The notes: generated by a model from the letters alone, not told the origin. A stretch of 27,872 nucleotides of DNA from JBCKUK01 sp038924905 (GCA_038924905.1 JBCKUK010000016.1:1-27872), one strand, 5' to 3'; positions 1 through 8,226 are shown, counted from the stretch's first letter. Translations and numbers: made by a program.

Positions 1-9
1 TAAATACCT

Positions 10-1329
10 ATGTCATCAAAAAATACACCCACCCTTAGGCAGCGCGTTCTGCAGTCTGGTTCCTGGACCATGGCTGGATATGGCGTAAATCAGGCCCTAC
101 GCCTGGGGGGGAACCTCATTCTCACGCGGTTGTTGTTCCCCGAGGCATTTGGAATGATGGCGATAATTCAGGCAGTGATTTATGGCGTGTGGATGCTTAC
201 CGATGTGGGGATAGGCGCTTCAATTGTCCAGCAGGCCAGAGGAAATGAACCATCTTTCTTGAATACTGCCTGGACCATTCAGATCATACGGGGTTTTATA
301 ATATGGGTTGGGCTTTGCGCTCTGGCATTTCCCATGGCCATTTTTTATGCCGAGCCGCAATTGGCCAGCATGATTCCTGTTGTAGGATTGAGTGCAATCA
401 TCAGCAGTTTCAATTCAACCAAGCTGTTTACTGCGCAACGTAATTTGGAGGTAGCACGAGTTTCGCAAATTGAAGTTGGCTCTTACGCGATCGGATTGCT
501 TTGCACTATTTTTCTCGCTTGGCTTCTGCAATCAGTTTGGTCTCTCGTTTGGGGCGGCCTAATTGCAGCGAGTGTGAAAATGTTTGCCAGCCATCTGGTG
601 CTTCATGGAATAAAAAATCAGCTCTTATGGGATCGCGATGCGATTGCTCATTTAATAGGATTCGGACGTTGGATACTGTTGAGTTCCACGCTTACTTTTA
701 TTTCAGTACAAGGCGCTAGTCTGGTGATCGGCGCTGTTCTTGACATGAGCCAACTGGCGTTTTTTACATTGGCAAGCACCATGAGCCTGATGTTTTGGCA
801 AGCCATGCAGCAATTGGCCGGCCAAGTCTTTTTTCCTGTCTATACGGAAGTATATCGAGCAAACCCGAGTAGCCTCGTGGCAACCTTGTACAAGGCGCGA
901 TTGGCGCTAATTTTACCCAGCTGGTGCTTGGCAGTTCTATTTGTTTTTTTTGGCACTCAGCTTATGGGGGGTCTATACGATGAGCGTTATCATGAATCCG
1001 GTGTCATGCTAGAGCAGCTTGCTGCGGGCTCTCTCGTTGGATGTGTGTGGGGGTCTTACTCAGGTGTTTTACTGGCGATGGGCAAGGTCGCCACCATGAC
1101 GGCACTGACAGCAGTTCAGATCATATGCCAATTTGGCGGGATGTTTATTGGATATCATTATGGAGGGCAGGCAGGCATAGTGATGGGTATCGCTGCGGCT
1201 AATTGGATAACATATCCTGCTCATGCATTTGTGATGTATAGAAATGGGTTGTGGCAACCAAAGCTTGATTTGATATTCCTTACGGCTTCGGTGTTGATTA
1301 TGGTGTTGGGTTGGACTCACTTGACCTAG
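10..1329 (+). CDS. Wzx-type polysaccharide flippase (MVF/PST superfamily)
   Basis: A 439-residue, strongly hydrophobic protein with about 12 predicted membrane segments, as expected for flippases that move undecaprenyl-linked repeat units across the inner membrane. The N-terminus (residues 10-60) has the usual family form: a short cytoplasmic lead with a basic start, then GSWTMAGYGVNQALRLGGN and LTRLLFPEAFGMMA, close to the 'RLL.PE.FG.mA' pattern of the MVF/PST family. The C-terminal part (from about residue 295) holds more hydrophobic helices and ends soon after the last one. It is the first gene of the plus-strand glycan arm. A TAA at positions 1-3 may be the stop of an upstream gene, and the ribosome binding site lies largely outside the window. 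Family assignment is confident; the substrate is not predictable from sequence. Confidence 0.85.
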   Translation: MSSKNTPTLRQRVLQSGSWTMAGYGVNQALRLGGNLILTRLLFPEAFGMMAIIQAVIYGVWMLTDVGIGASIVQQARGNEPSFLNTAWTIQIIRGFIIWVGLCALAFPMAIFYAEPQLASMIPVVGLSAIISSFNSTKLFTAQRNLEVARVSQIEVGSYAIGLLCTIFLAWLLQSVWSLVWGGLIAASVKMFASHLVLHGIKNQLLWDRDAIAHLIGFGRWILLSSTLTFISVQGASLVIGAVLDMSQLAFFTLASTMSLMFWQAMQQLAGQVFFPVYTEVYRANPSSLVATLYKARLALILPSWCLAVLFVFFGTQLMGGLYDERYHESGVMLEQLAAGSLVGCVWGSYSGVLLAMGKVATMTALTAVQIICQFGGMFIGYHYGGQAGIVMGIAAANWITYPAHAFVMYRNGLWQPKLDLIFLTASVLIMVLGWTHLT

Positions 1330-1362
1330 ATTGCTAGTCACTGAGCACAATTTCTATCTTGG

Positions 1363-1383
1363 AAAATGGGGCATTACCATTTT
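1363..1383 (+). terminator. weak AT-rich hairpin after the flippase gene
   Basis: AAAATGG (1363-1369) and CCATTTT (1377-1383) form a 7-bp inverted repeat with a 7-nt loop, 33 nt after the flippase stop codon. No clear U-run follows, so it is at best a weak terminator or an RNA 3' end stabiliser. The rest of 1330-1483 holds no gene. A small tandem repeat (ACTTACC twice, about 1449-1462) lies before the next gene. Confidence 0.25.
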
Positions 1384-1483
1384 GACGCTACAAGGTTTTG
1401 CAATCACTGTTGCGATTACCCAACATAATATTCATACTGACTCGCTTCACTTACCACTTACCATTTACTATGGATAAAGCATT

Positions 1484-1687
1484 ATGAAAATGACTAAAAA
1501 ACAATCGCCTATACAAAATCGAAGGCGTTTTTTGGCCGCTCTACTCACATTCCCCTTGCTTCTGTCTTCAATCGCTCACGGCAGGGAGAAAAAATTCCTT
1601 GCAATACCGTCTATTGGTGCCGATGGTTTTGTTATCGTAAACGGATGGGTTATGCTTAAACAGGATATTACTGGGTACAAGGAGTAG
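1484..1687 (+). CDS. small Tat-signal protein, probable partner of the GMC oxidoreductase
   Basis: A 67-residue protein. The N-terminus is basic with a run of three arginines followed by FLAALLTFPLLLSS (NRRRFLAALL, residues 12-21), which fits the twin-arginine export motif (RRxFL) and a hydrophobic h-region. The remaining ~35 residues contain a GFVIVNGWVMLKQDI stretch that I recall from small proteins next to GMC oxidoreductases in EPS clusters. It ends 2 nt before the GTG start of the oxidoreductase, so the two are almost certainly co-translated. Known precedent: gluconate and sorbitol dehydrogenases use a small Tat-signal subunit to carry a signal-less flavoprotein to the periplasm. By analogy this gene may do the same; that role is inference. 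The ATG at 1484 is the only start that keeps the whole basic region. Confidence 0.6.
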   Translation: MKMTKKQSPIQNRRRFLAALLTFPLLLSSIAHGREKKFLAIPSIGADGFVIVNGWVMLKQDITGYKE

Positions 1688-1689
1688 CT

Positions 1690-3147
1690 GTGCTAATCGA
1701 TCTTAACAACGAAAAAATCAGAGAAGCCAGATACGATGTCTGCGTGTATGGTGCTGGACCCGCAGGAATAACTCTAGCACGTGCATTGGCCGGGAAAGGA
1801 AAATCGGTTGCCCTGATTGAGGGGGGGTCACTGAATTTTTCGGAAGAATCACAGTCTTTATATGATGGGAAGAGCGTTGGCAATATTCAAGATTGGAATG
1901 CAGTCAGAAATTGCAGGCTACGATATTTTGGCGGCACATCTAATCATTGGACGGGACGTTGCGGCATATTTGATCCAATAGATTTTGAAAATCGAGACTA
2001 TTACGGGCTTCCCGGATGGCCGATTAGACGAGACGAAGTTCTAAGTTATCTCTCCAAAGCTTTGGAGATTGTTGATATTCCCACCAATGCGCTCCCTTTT
2101 GTCCATCCCCCGCTTGAGAGTAACCGGTTTCGCCTTTCTGCAAAGGCATTAAGTCTCCCGCCAACCCGGTTCAGCGAGAAGTATCTGAATGAAATAAAAT
2201 CGTCCTCGAAAATCCATGCCTATATTAACGCTAACCTGGTCAATCTCAATCTTCGGGAAAACGGTGGTTCACTAGCCGGCACGGAAGTCCGTAATTTCAG
2301 AGGCGGCAGCTTCGTTTTTGTCGCAGGCCAGCATGTACTGGCTTTGGGGGGCATAGAAAACGCCAGAATCCTGCTTAACGCGGACAAGCAGCAAAAGAGC
2401 GGCATCGGCAATCACAGTGGGATGGTTGGACGTTGTTTCATGGAACACTTCAATGTTGCCTATGGAAGATTCGTTACGGAAAACCAACAAGCCATGGGGA
2501 GCGTTCTGGAGCTGAATCCAACTGCAGCCCTGATGAAAGAGCATGGGATTGGCAATGGAGTGCTGGCTTTCAACACAAACTCAGAGGCAGTGATGTATGG
2601 CCGCCTCAAGGTCTTAAAAAAGGCTGTGCGAGATACTATATGTAAATCCGAGTCAGCCACAGATATTTCAAGAAAATTCACGAACTTCGACTGCCCCGGT
2701 GATGGTGTTATTTCCAGCATGATTGAACAATCGCCAAATCTAGATAGCCGGGTTCTGCTCGATTCGGAGCGTGATAAATTCGGACTTAGAAGAATAAAAC
2801 TCGATTGGCGTATGTCAGATGCAGACCGCAAAACGATCCGTGTTCTCGGTATTGAAGCGGCAAAGGAGACGGCACGTATGAGGTATGCCCGCATACAGTT
2901 AAATGATTTTATTTTAGATGATACAAAGGAAATTACTGCTGTTGGACCTCACTGCCATCAAATGGGCACTACAAGAATGTCTGTGGATCCTCGCTTTGGT
3001 GTTGTCAACCCAAACTCGAAAGTTCATGGCATTTCCAATCTATATATCGCTGGAAGTAGTGTATTCCCTACCGGAGGTGGAATAAATCCAACTTTAACAA
3101 TCGTTATGCTGGCGTTGAGATTGGGCGGACATATTGGTAGTCTTTAA
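1690..3147 (+). CDS. GMC-family FAD-dependent oxidoreductase
   Basis: A 485-residue glucose-methanol-choline family flavoprotein. The FAD dinucleotide-binding motif GAGPAG is at residues 21-26, followed by the acidic end of strand 2 (ALIEGG, 41-46). A substrate-domain segment with GGTSNHWTGRCG lies at 81-92. The C-terminal GMC signature has the active-site region GPHCHQMGTTRMS (419-431) and the closing FAD segment NLYIAGSSVFPTGGG with NPTLT (450-470). His421/His423 and Asn466 are the likely catalytic pair positions. It starts at GTG with a good AAGGAG (1679-1684) spaced 5 nt. It has no signal peptide of its own, and the upstream gene is a small Tat protein, so periplasmic action as a complex is plausible. 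In an EPS locus it may oxidise a sugar hydroxyl of the precursor or polymer; the substrate is unknown. Confidence 0.85.
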   Translation: MLIDLNNEKIREARYDVCVYGAGPAGITLARALAGKGKSVALIEGGSLNFSEESQSLYDGKSVGNIQDWNAVRNCRLRYFGGTSNHWTGRCGIFDPIDFENRDYYGLPGWPIRRDEVLSYLSKALEIVDIPTNALPFVHPPLESNRFRLSAKALSLPPTRFSEKYLNEIKSSSKIHAYINANLVNLNLRENGGSLAGTEVRNFRGGSFVFVAGQHVLALGGIENARILLNADKQQKSGIGNHSGMVGRCFMEHFNVAYGRFVTENQQAMGSVLELNPTAALMKEHGIGNGVLAFNTNSEAVMYGRLKVLKKAVRDTICKSESATDISRKFTNFDCPGDGVISSMIEQSPNLDSRVLLDSERDKFGLRRIKLDWRMSDADRKTIRVLGIEAAKETARMRYARIQLNDFILDDTKEITAVGPHCHQMGTTRMSVDPRFGVVNPNSKVHGISNLYIAGSSVFPTGGGINPTLTIVMLALRLGGHIGSL

Positions 3148-3161
3148 GAATAAGGGTCAAT

Positions 3162-3243
3162 GGGGCGGTGCCCAATTAATTATGGGATTTCGTTTCGATC
3201 GAAGGAGCAGAGATGCAATGGACAAATAATTGGACTCTGTCCC
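3162..3243. repeat. MITE-like repeat, copy A
   Basis: A short element with imperfect terminal inverted repeats: left 3162-3177 against right 3228-3243, 12 of 16 positions matching by hand. It is about 80% identical by hand alignment to copy B at 4709-4792, in the same orientation, and the similarity runs about 10 nt further upstream. Both copies share a core ATTAATTATGGG and an internal TTTCGTTT.GATCGAAGG. It has no coding capacity. It lies between the GMC oxidoreductase and the GT4 gene. Confidence 0.65.
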
Positions 3244-3335
3244 TATTTTCTTCCGCATTCGTCTGTTTGAGTTCGGAATTAATTTAGTCGTTTCGATTTT
3301 TTAATTAAATAGAATATTGATTGTAGGATAATTTA

Positions 3336-4619
3336 ATGTGCGCTGATAATTTTGAGAAAATCGATCTTCCTTACCTTTTAGTGCTTTTATCTCTTCCTTG
3401 CTATGTTGATTCCAATGGTCAGCGGTATCTTGATCCACTGTGGGCAAAGGACTTGGTTGAACATACCCGATACCTTAGAAGGCTGAGCTTCGCTGCGCCT
3501 TGCCGATACGAGCAGCCACCAATAGGCTATGTCGCAGCGGATACCTTTCCTGAGCTTTCCACCGTTGCATGGGTTGACCTCCCTGCGCCTCGCTCCATGT
3601 GGCAAGCAATTCGGTATCTACCGGCTACCATGCTGACGCTTTGGCATCAACTTGGAAATGCTCGAGTAGTGCACAGCGGCGTCGCGTCTTGGCCTATTCC
3701 AGGGTCGTGGATACTTGCACCATTATTGTTTTTTCGCCCCCGATTTTATGTGATTATTGTTGAATCTGCGTTTTGGCGACTGATGCCGGGTAGGCAGTAT
3801 TCGTGGAGGAAAAAGGCTAAGGCTGCCATCACAGAGTATCTGAATCGCAGCTGCCTGCTAAGCGCCGATTTGGCGATTTTCACCCAAGAACAATATCGCA
3901 GAAGCTTACCGCCCAGGCATTTTGAGTTGGGCCACGTAATCCACGCTTCGTGGGTCGACGAGGCAGTCATTCTCTCGCAAGATGAACTGCTTGCAACTTG
4001 GCAAACCAAAGTGCGAGATGGGATAAAACCACTTCGAATCGCATTTATCGGACGCTTGACGGAAGCTAAGGGCGTTTTGATTCTGTTGAGGGCAATTGAA
4101 GAGTTAGCAGCTGACGGGATGCCGATCGAACTGAAACTTCTAGGGGAGGGTGAGCTGGAATCCGCCTGTAGAGAGGCCTCATTCAGAATGCCGCAATGGG
4201 CTCGAATACAGTTGTGCGGGAGCCTTCCTTATAATGAGATTTTTTTTGCGTGGCTCCGCCATGCCCATTTGGTAGTCGTGCCAAGTGTGAGCGACGAACA
4301 GCCGCGTATTGTCTACGATGCCTATTCGCAAGGCTTGCCCGTGATCGCGAGTCAAACCGCAGGTTTATTGGATTGTGTCTCGAATGGTTTGACAGGTAAA
4401 CTTGTTCCTGCAGGTGATCATTCTGCGCTAAAGGAGGCAATCTGCTGGGCCGCAGAGCACCCGGAGGCGTTAGCGAGCATGGGAGTTACGGCAGCACAAC
4501 ACGCGCGTGGCATGACTCACCAACTTATGCATCGCACTAGATTAGGTATTCTCAACTCTGCGCTGGCAAAATCCAGGAAGCTCGGTCGTCTTGTGAAGAC
4601 CAAAATCGAAGTTAACTAG
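3336..4619 (+). CDS. GT4-like (GT-B fold) glycosyltransferase
   Basis: A 427-residue glycosyltransferase. The C-terminal nucleotide-sugar domain is clear: IAFIGRLTEAKGVLILLRAI (235-254), KLLGEGELE (267-275), HLVVVPSVSDEQPRIVYDAY (311-330) and GLPVIASQTAG (333-343), all standard GT4 blocks. The N-terminal acceptor domain is divergent. The family EX7E motif reads D320-X7-D328 here, so both glutamates are aspartates. It starts at ATG 3336 with AGGAT (3325-3329) 6 nt upstream; a downstream start would lose little. The gene sits alone between two same-direction copies of a MITE-like repeat, is AT-rich, and is separated from its neighbours by ~190-nt gaps, unlike the overlapping genes that follow. 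This fits a separately acquired cassette. Sugar specificity is unknown. Confidence 0.8.
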   Translation: MCADNFEKIDLPYLLVLLSLPCYVDSNGQRYLDPLWAKDLVEHTRYLRRLSFAAPCRYEQPPIGYVAADTFPELSTVAWVDLPAPRSMWQAIRYLPATMLTLWHQLGNARVVHSGVASWPIPGSWILAPLLFFRPRFYVIIVESAFWRLMPGRQYSWRKKAKAAITEYLNRSCLLSADLAIFTQEQYRRSLPPRHFELGHVIHASWVDEAVILSQDELLATWQTKVRDGIKPLRIAFIGRLTEAKGVLILLRAIEELAADGMPIELKLLGEGELESACREASFRMPQWARIQLCGSLPYNEIFFAWLRHAHLVVVPSVSDEQPRIVYDAYSQGLPVIASQTAGLLDCVSNGLTGKLVPAGDHSALKEAICWAAEHPEALASMGVTAAQHARGMTHQLMHRTRLGILNSALAKSRKLGRLVKTKIEVN

Positions 4620-4708
4620 GCAATCAATATAGACAGATTGAATTGAACGAACTCGCCTATTATGGCTGGGGTATGAACTTTCTATATAATTAGCATTTAA
4701 GGCTGAAT

Positions 4709-4792
4709 GGGGACGGAGCCAGATTAATTATGGGGTTTCGTTTAGATCGAAGGGGAAGAGCTGCCATGGACAAAAAATTGGGCTCCTTACCC
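4709..4792. repeat. MITE-like repeat, copy B
   Basis: Second copy of the element at 3162-3243, same orientation, about 80% identical by hand alignment. Terminal inverted repeats are 4709-4725 against 4776-4792, 13 of 17 positions matching. With copy A it forms direct repeats bracketing the glycosyltransferase gene at 3336-4619. The rest of 4620-4817 contains no gene that I can support. Confidence 0.65.
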
Positions 4793-4817
4793 ATTTGCTT
4801 ATAATTCACTATCAGGT

Positions 4818-5777
4818 TTGGGTACAAAATTGGACATTTCAATTATTTTGGTCAGTTACAACACCATTAGCATGACTAGAACAGCACTTAGTCATCTATT
4901 CAATTCTTCACATCATTTGAAGACAGAAGTGTTTATCATTGATAATGCTTCCAGAGATGGTTCTGCTGAAGTTTTGCGTCAAGAATATTCGCATATCAGT
5001 TTAATCGCGAATCAGGAAAATGTAGGCTTTGGGCGTGCAAATAATCAAGCATTACCCTTTGTAAGTGGTAAATATGTGCTGCTATTAAACACCGATGCGT
5101 TCGTGTCACCGGACACCTTGGATAAGACGGTTGCTTACATGGACGCCCACACCAAGTGCGGCATTCTTGGGGTCAAGCTCGTTGGCCGAGATGGCGCGCT
5201 ACAACCATCGGCCCGTTATTTCCCTACTCCCTGGAATCTTTTTCTTCAGCATACTGGTCTGAATCGCCTGTTTCGTAATACACGATTAGTCGATGATATG
5301 TATTGGGATCATGCTTCAGTACGGTTATGTGACTGGGTGCCTGGCTGCTATTACCTCATACGACGGGAAGTTGTCGATACTGTCGGGCTGTTTGACCCGC
5401 GCTATTTTCTCTATTACGAGGAAATCGATCATTGTTTTGCGGCCAAGAAGGCAGGCTTGGAAGTTCACTATTTCCCCGACACATCAGTGGTGCATATCGG
5501 CGGCGAGAGTGCAAAATCTGAAGGTGAAATCACCAAGAGCGGACGACAGTTGGTGTCGCTTCAGATAGAGAGTGAGCTGCTTTATTTTCGTAAGAACCAT
5601 GGTGTCTGGGCCGTATGGCTGGACGTAATGCTTCATACACTTGCCGATCTGATCGTGGTCACGAAGAAATTAATTAAGCGTAAGCGACCAATAGGGTGGA
5701 TGGCGTGTCAGCAACATATAGCGTTAGTATGGTTACTGTTTTGGCGGACCCATTGGGCTAGCCGCCCGACTCGTTGA
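4818..5777 (+). CDS. GT2 glycosyltransferase, rhamnosyltransferase-like
   Basis: A 319-residue family 2 glycosyltransferase. The GT-A core shows ISIILVSYNT (7-16), the nucleotide-binding IIDNASRDGS (40-49) and NVGFGRANNQA (68-78), and the metal-binding motif NTD at 91-93. It also has CDWVPGCYYLIRREVVDTVG, then FDPRYFLYYEEIDHC, a block typical of dTDP-rhamnosyl-type GT2 enzymes (the EE.D acid motif). The start codon is TTG either at 4818 or, 12 nt on, at 4830 (giving LDISIILVSYNT); no ATG fits the conserved N-terminus and no strong ribosome binding site decides between them. It heads a run of four tightly overlapping genes ending at 7801. Predicted to be cytoplasmic at the inner membrane, adding one sugar to the lipid-linked repeat unit. 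Confidence 0.85.
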   Translation: MGTKLDISIILVSYNTISMTRTALSHLFNSSHHLKTEVFIIDNASRDGSAEVLRQEYSHISLIANQENVGFGRANNQALPFVSGKYVLLLNTDAFVSPDTLDKTVAYMDAHTKCGILGVKLVGRDGALQPSARYFPTPWNLFLQHTGLNRLFRNTRLVDDMYWDHASVRLCDWVPGCYYLIRREVVDTVGLFDPRYFLYYEEIDHCFAAKKAGLEVHYFPDTSVVHIGGESAKSEGEITKSGRQLVSLQIESELLYFRKNHGVWAVWLDVMLHTLADLIVVTKKLIKRKRPIGWMACQQHIALVWLLFWRTHWASRPTR

Positions 5778-5785
5778 GTCAGACC

Positions 5786-6295
5786 ATGTTTGCGAACATT
5801 CGGCAGGATCTCAAGGCTCATGGAGGTGATTGGGGCTCCCAGGGATTCTGGGCGTTGGTGGTCTACCGTTTCGGCCGCTGGCGTTACGGTGTGCGGCCGG
5901 CACTCTTGAGAAAATTCTTTTCTCTGATCTACAAAATACTGTTCAAGTTAGTACAGATCGTTACAGGCATTGAGTTGCCTTGTGAGGTAGAGATCGGGCG
6001 AAATTTTGTCATCGATCATTTCGGTGGCATCGTGATCAGCGGCTACGCAAAGTTTGGCGACAATTGCCGTATTAGAAATGGCGTGGTCGTAGGACTGAAA
6101 AACCTGGATGAGCACTGCGCACCAGCGATCGGTAATAATGTCGATATTGGGACTGGGGCCAAGGTGTTAGGGCCGATTCATATCGGTGACAATGTGGTCA
6201 TCGGAGCCAATGCCGTTGTACTGACGGATGTGCCTGATAACTGCCTAGCGGTAGGAGTGCCGGCGTTGATTAAGCAGATGGCTACTCGTGATTAA
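5786..6295 (+). CDS. serine acetyltransferase-like hexapeptide acyltransferase
   Basis: A 169-residue protein from ATG 5786, which matches the usual MFxNIRxDL-type N-terminus of this family. A TTG at 5774 overlapping the previous stop (TTGA) would add four residues and is a possible alternative. A left-handed beta-helix is shown by hexapeptide repeats (IGRNFVIDHFGGIVI, FGDNCRIRNGVVVG, IGNNVDIGTGAKVLG, IGDNVVIGANAVVLTDVP). His78 in DHFGG and His110 in DEHCAP correspond to the two CysE active-site histidines, so serine O-acetylation chemistry is possible. Its length (CysE is ~270) and position between two glycosyltransferases favour acetylation of a sugar or lipid-linked saccharide. It overlaps the next gene by 8 nt. 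Confidence 0.8.
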   Translation: MFANIRQDLKAHGGDWGSQGFWALVVYRFGRWRYGVRPALLRKFFSLIYKILFKLVQIVTGIELPCEVEIGRNFVIDHFGGIVISGYAKFGDNCRIRNGVVVGLKNLDEHCAPAIGNNVDIGTGAKVLGPIHIGDNVVIGANAVVLTDVPDNCLAVGVPALIKQMATRD

Positions 6296-7286
6296 GGCTG
6301 TGAACTCAGTCGGTAGTCGATTCGGGGTTGTCGCCATCGGTCGTAATGAAGGTGAGCGGCTGAGGAAGTGCTTGGCTTCTGTGATCCGTTTTGCTGATCT
6401 GGTGGTCTATGTGGATTCTGGCTCCTCGGATGGTTCAGTGAGCATGGCTCGTAGCCTTGGTGTTGAGGTGATCGAGCTGAATATGGCACGACCATTCACC
6501 GCTGCCCGGGCAAGGAATGAGGGGTTCAGGCGTCTACGCGAAGTAGCGCCAGAGTTGGCTTATATACAATTTGTGGATGGCGATTGCGAGGTAGTGCCGG
6601 GCTGGCTGGAACAGACAACCCTCTTTCTTAATGAACATGCCGATGTAGCCGTGGTCTGTGGTCGGCGGCGTGAGCGCTATCCAGATCGCACCGTGTACAA
6701 CATGTTGTGTGATATGGAATGGGATACTCCAGTGGGTGAAGCAAAGGCCTGCGGTGGTGATGCGACGATGCGTGCCGATGCCTTGGAGCAGATCGGGGGA
6801 TATCGCGACGACCTGATTGCCGGGGAAGAGCCGGAGCTCTGTGTGCGGCTTAGGGCGGCAGGCTGGAAGATATGGCGCTTGGGCGAGGAAATGACGTTGC
6901 ACGATGCTGCAATGACACGCTTTGGGCAGTGGTGGAAACGAACCAAGCGGGGTGGATACGCTTTTGCCCAAGGGGCGCATCTTCACGGTGCGCCGCCGGA
7001 GCGGCATTGGGTGAGGCAGTCGCGAAGCGCTTGGATATGGGGCATGGGTATTCCTGTGTTAACAGCCGGCTTGGCTATTTGGTTGGGAGCATGGGGCCTG
7101 ACGATGCTGCTGATCTATCCTTTGCAGGTTGTCCGCCTTGCATTGCGCGGCACACGATCCGTGCGTGAAAACTGGTGGCGTGCCTTTTTTCTGGTGCTGG
7201 GCAAATTTCCCGAGGTGCTGGGGCAGCTTAACTTTCTGTATAACAGGCTGGCCGGAAAGACGGCACGCCTGATCGAGTACAAGTGA
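6288..7286 (+). CDS. GT2 glycosyltransferase with C-terminal membrane segments
   Basis: A 332-residue GT2 enzyme. N-terminal GT-A motifs are GVVAIGRNEGERL (13-25), VVYVDSGSSDGS (39-50) and the metal-binding DGD at 97-99 (QFVDGDCEV). GGDATMRADALEQIGGYRDD is the acceptor-side segment and IAGEEPELCVRLR is the ED-like acid block. Two hydrophobic stretches near residues 250-285 suggest inner-membrane anchoring. The GTG start at 6288 overlaps the preceding stop by 8 nt, and its own stop overlaps the next GTG by 4 nt (GTGA), so translation is likely coupled. Probably acts on lipid-linked EPS intermediates; donor sugar unknown. Confidence 0.85.
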   Translation: MIKAVNSVGSRFGVVAIGRNEGERLRKCLASVIRFADLVVYVDSGSSDGSVSMARSLGVEVIELNMARPFTAARARNEGFRRLREVAPELAYIQFVDGDCEVVPGWLEQTTLFLNEHADVAVVCGRRRERYPDRTVYNMLCDMEWDTPVGEAKACGGDATMRADALEQIGGYRDDLIAGEEPELCVRLRAAGWKIWRLGEEMTLHDAAMTRFGQWWKRTKRGGYAFAQGAHLHGAPPERHWVRQSRSAWIWGMGIPVLTAGLAIWLGAWGLTMLLIYPLQVVRLALRGTRSVRENWWRAFFLVLGKFPEVLGQLNFLYNRLAGKTARLIEYK

Positions 7287-7801
7287 ATAAGGGAGATATT
7301 GCTGTGGGTGTTTCCGCCGAAGTACCAGATTGGTCGCGGGAAAAAAAGCTTGCTCTTTCGTGGCACCCCTCCCGGGCGTTGCTGGCCAGCATTCGGTCGT
7401 ACCAGCGCCATGCAGGGTCGCGTAACCCTTTGCGTATTCTTATTAAGAAATACGCTGTAGTGCGCCATCGGTTCTGGAGCGCGGTAACGGGTGCGGATAT
7501 TCCGCTCGATTGCCAGATTGGAGGCGGTTTGTTGTTGCCCCATCCAAATGGCGTGGTTATCCATTCTGAGGCGCGGATCGGGCCGAACTGTTTAATCTTC
7601 CAGCAGGTGACTATTGGTACACGCGCAGGGAGTATGCCGCCGGTGATAGGCGGCCACGTCGACATTGGCGCAGGCGCAAAGATTCTGGGTAATGTGCATA
7701 TTGGCGATCATGCTTGTATCGGTGCGAACGCCGTGGTGCTTACGGATGTGCCAACAGAGAAGACGGCGGTTGGCATTCCGGCTGTGATCTTTGGTGGCTA
7801 A
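7283..7801 (+). CDS. hexapeptide O-acetyltransferase, CysE-like but lacking one active-site His
   Basis: A 172-residue left-handed beta-helix acyltransferase: repeats from about residue 79 (IGGGLLLPHPNGVVI, IGPNCLIFQQVTIG, IGGHVDIGAGAKILG, IGDHACIGANAVVLTDVP). His87 in PHPNG matches the first CysE catalytic histidine. The position of the second (DRHP in CysE, DEH in the gene at 5786) reads AGSMPP here with no histidine, so it is probably not a true serine acetyltransferase. Related EPS-cluster proteins are thought to acetylate sugars. It starts at GTG, overlapping the previous stop by 4 nt, and is the last gene of the overlapping run. After its stop the reading frame order is lost in gene remnants. 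Confidence 0.8.
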   Translation: MNKGDIAVGVSAEVPDWSREKKLALSWHPSRALLASIRSYQRHAGSRNPLRILIKKYAVVRHRFWSAVTGADIPLDCQIGGGLLLPHPNGVVIHSEARIGPNCLIFQQVTIGTRAGSMPPVIGGHVDIGAGAKILGNVHIGDHACIGANAVVLTDVPTEKTAVGIPAVIFGG

Positions 7802-7924
7802 TCATGGCTTATCAAATGAACACAGACGAGTCTCACACACCGTATTGGTGAAGAGCTGAAAGAATTGATGGTGTGTTATATTAACCAACATACAAGACGA
7901 AAAACCGAAGGAATTTCAATAACA

Positions 7925-8226
7925 ATGCGCCTGACCGACCACCAAGTCCAAGCCATCCGCCAGCTTGTTCTTCAAGTGGCGGGGAAACCATGCCCGTGTG
8001 CGTGTATTTGGTTCCAGGCTGGACGATACAGCACGTGGCGGCGACTTCGACCTTATGCTCGAATTGCCTGAACCCGTGGCCAACCCTGCACTCCTGGCGG
8101 CGCAATTTTCTGCCAAAGTCAACCCGCCTGATGCACGGACGCAAAGTTGACGTGCTGCTCACCGCGCCCAACCTCATGCGCCTGCCTATCCACGACATGG
8201 CCTTCAAGGAAGGGAAATTGCTATGA
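7925..8226 (+). pseudogene. minimal nucleotidyltransferase (MNT) with two frameshifts
   Basis: Reading across two frame changes gives a continuous MNT-type protein. It starts MRLTDHQVQAIRQLVLQVAG, continues HARVRVFGSRLDDTARGGDF with the nucleotidyltransferase motif GSR-x(8)-GD.D, and ends GRKVDVLLTAP with LMRLPIHDMAFKEGKLL. The first break is one extra A near 7986 (GGGGAAACC), the second an extra C near 8122 (AACCCGCC). Both are one-base insertions in short homopolymers, so sequencing error is possible, but two in 300 bp plus the truncated partner favour real decay. A good AAGGAA (7908-7913) precedes the ATG at 7925. Intact relatives form MNT/HEPN toxin-antitoxin pairs with the next gene; the stop overlaps that start (ATGA, 8223-8226). 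Confidence 0.7.

Noticed and set aside
4640..4690. A TATAAT (4685-4690) that looks like a -10 box before the GT2 gene at 4818.
   Set aside because: No -35 box at proper spacing (the hexamer 17 nt upstream is ATGGCT), and the region is AT-rich, so chance is likely.
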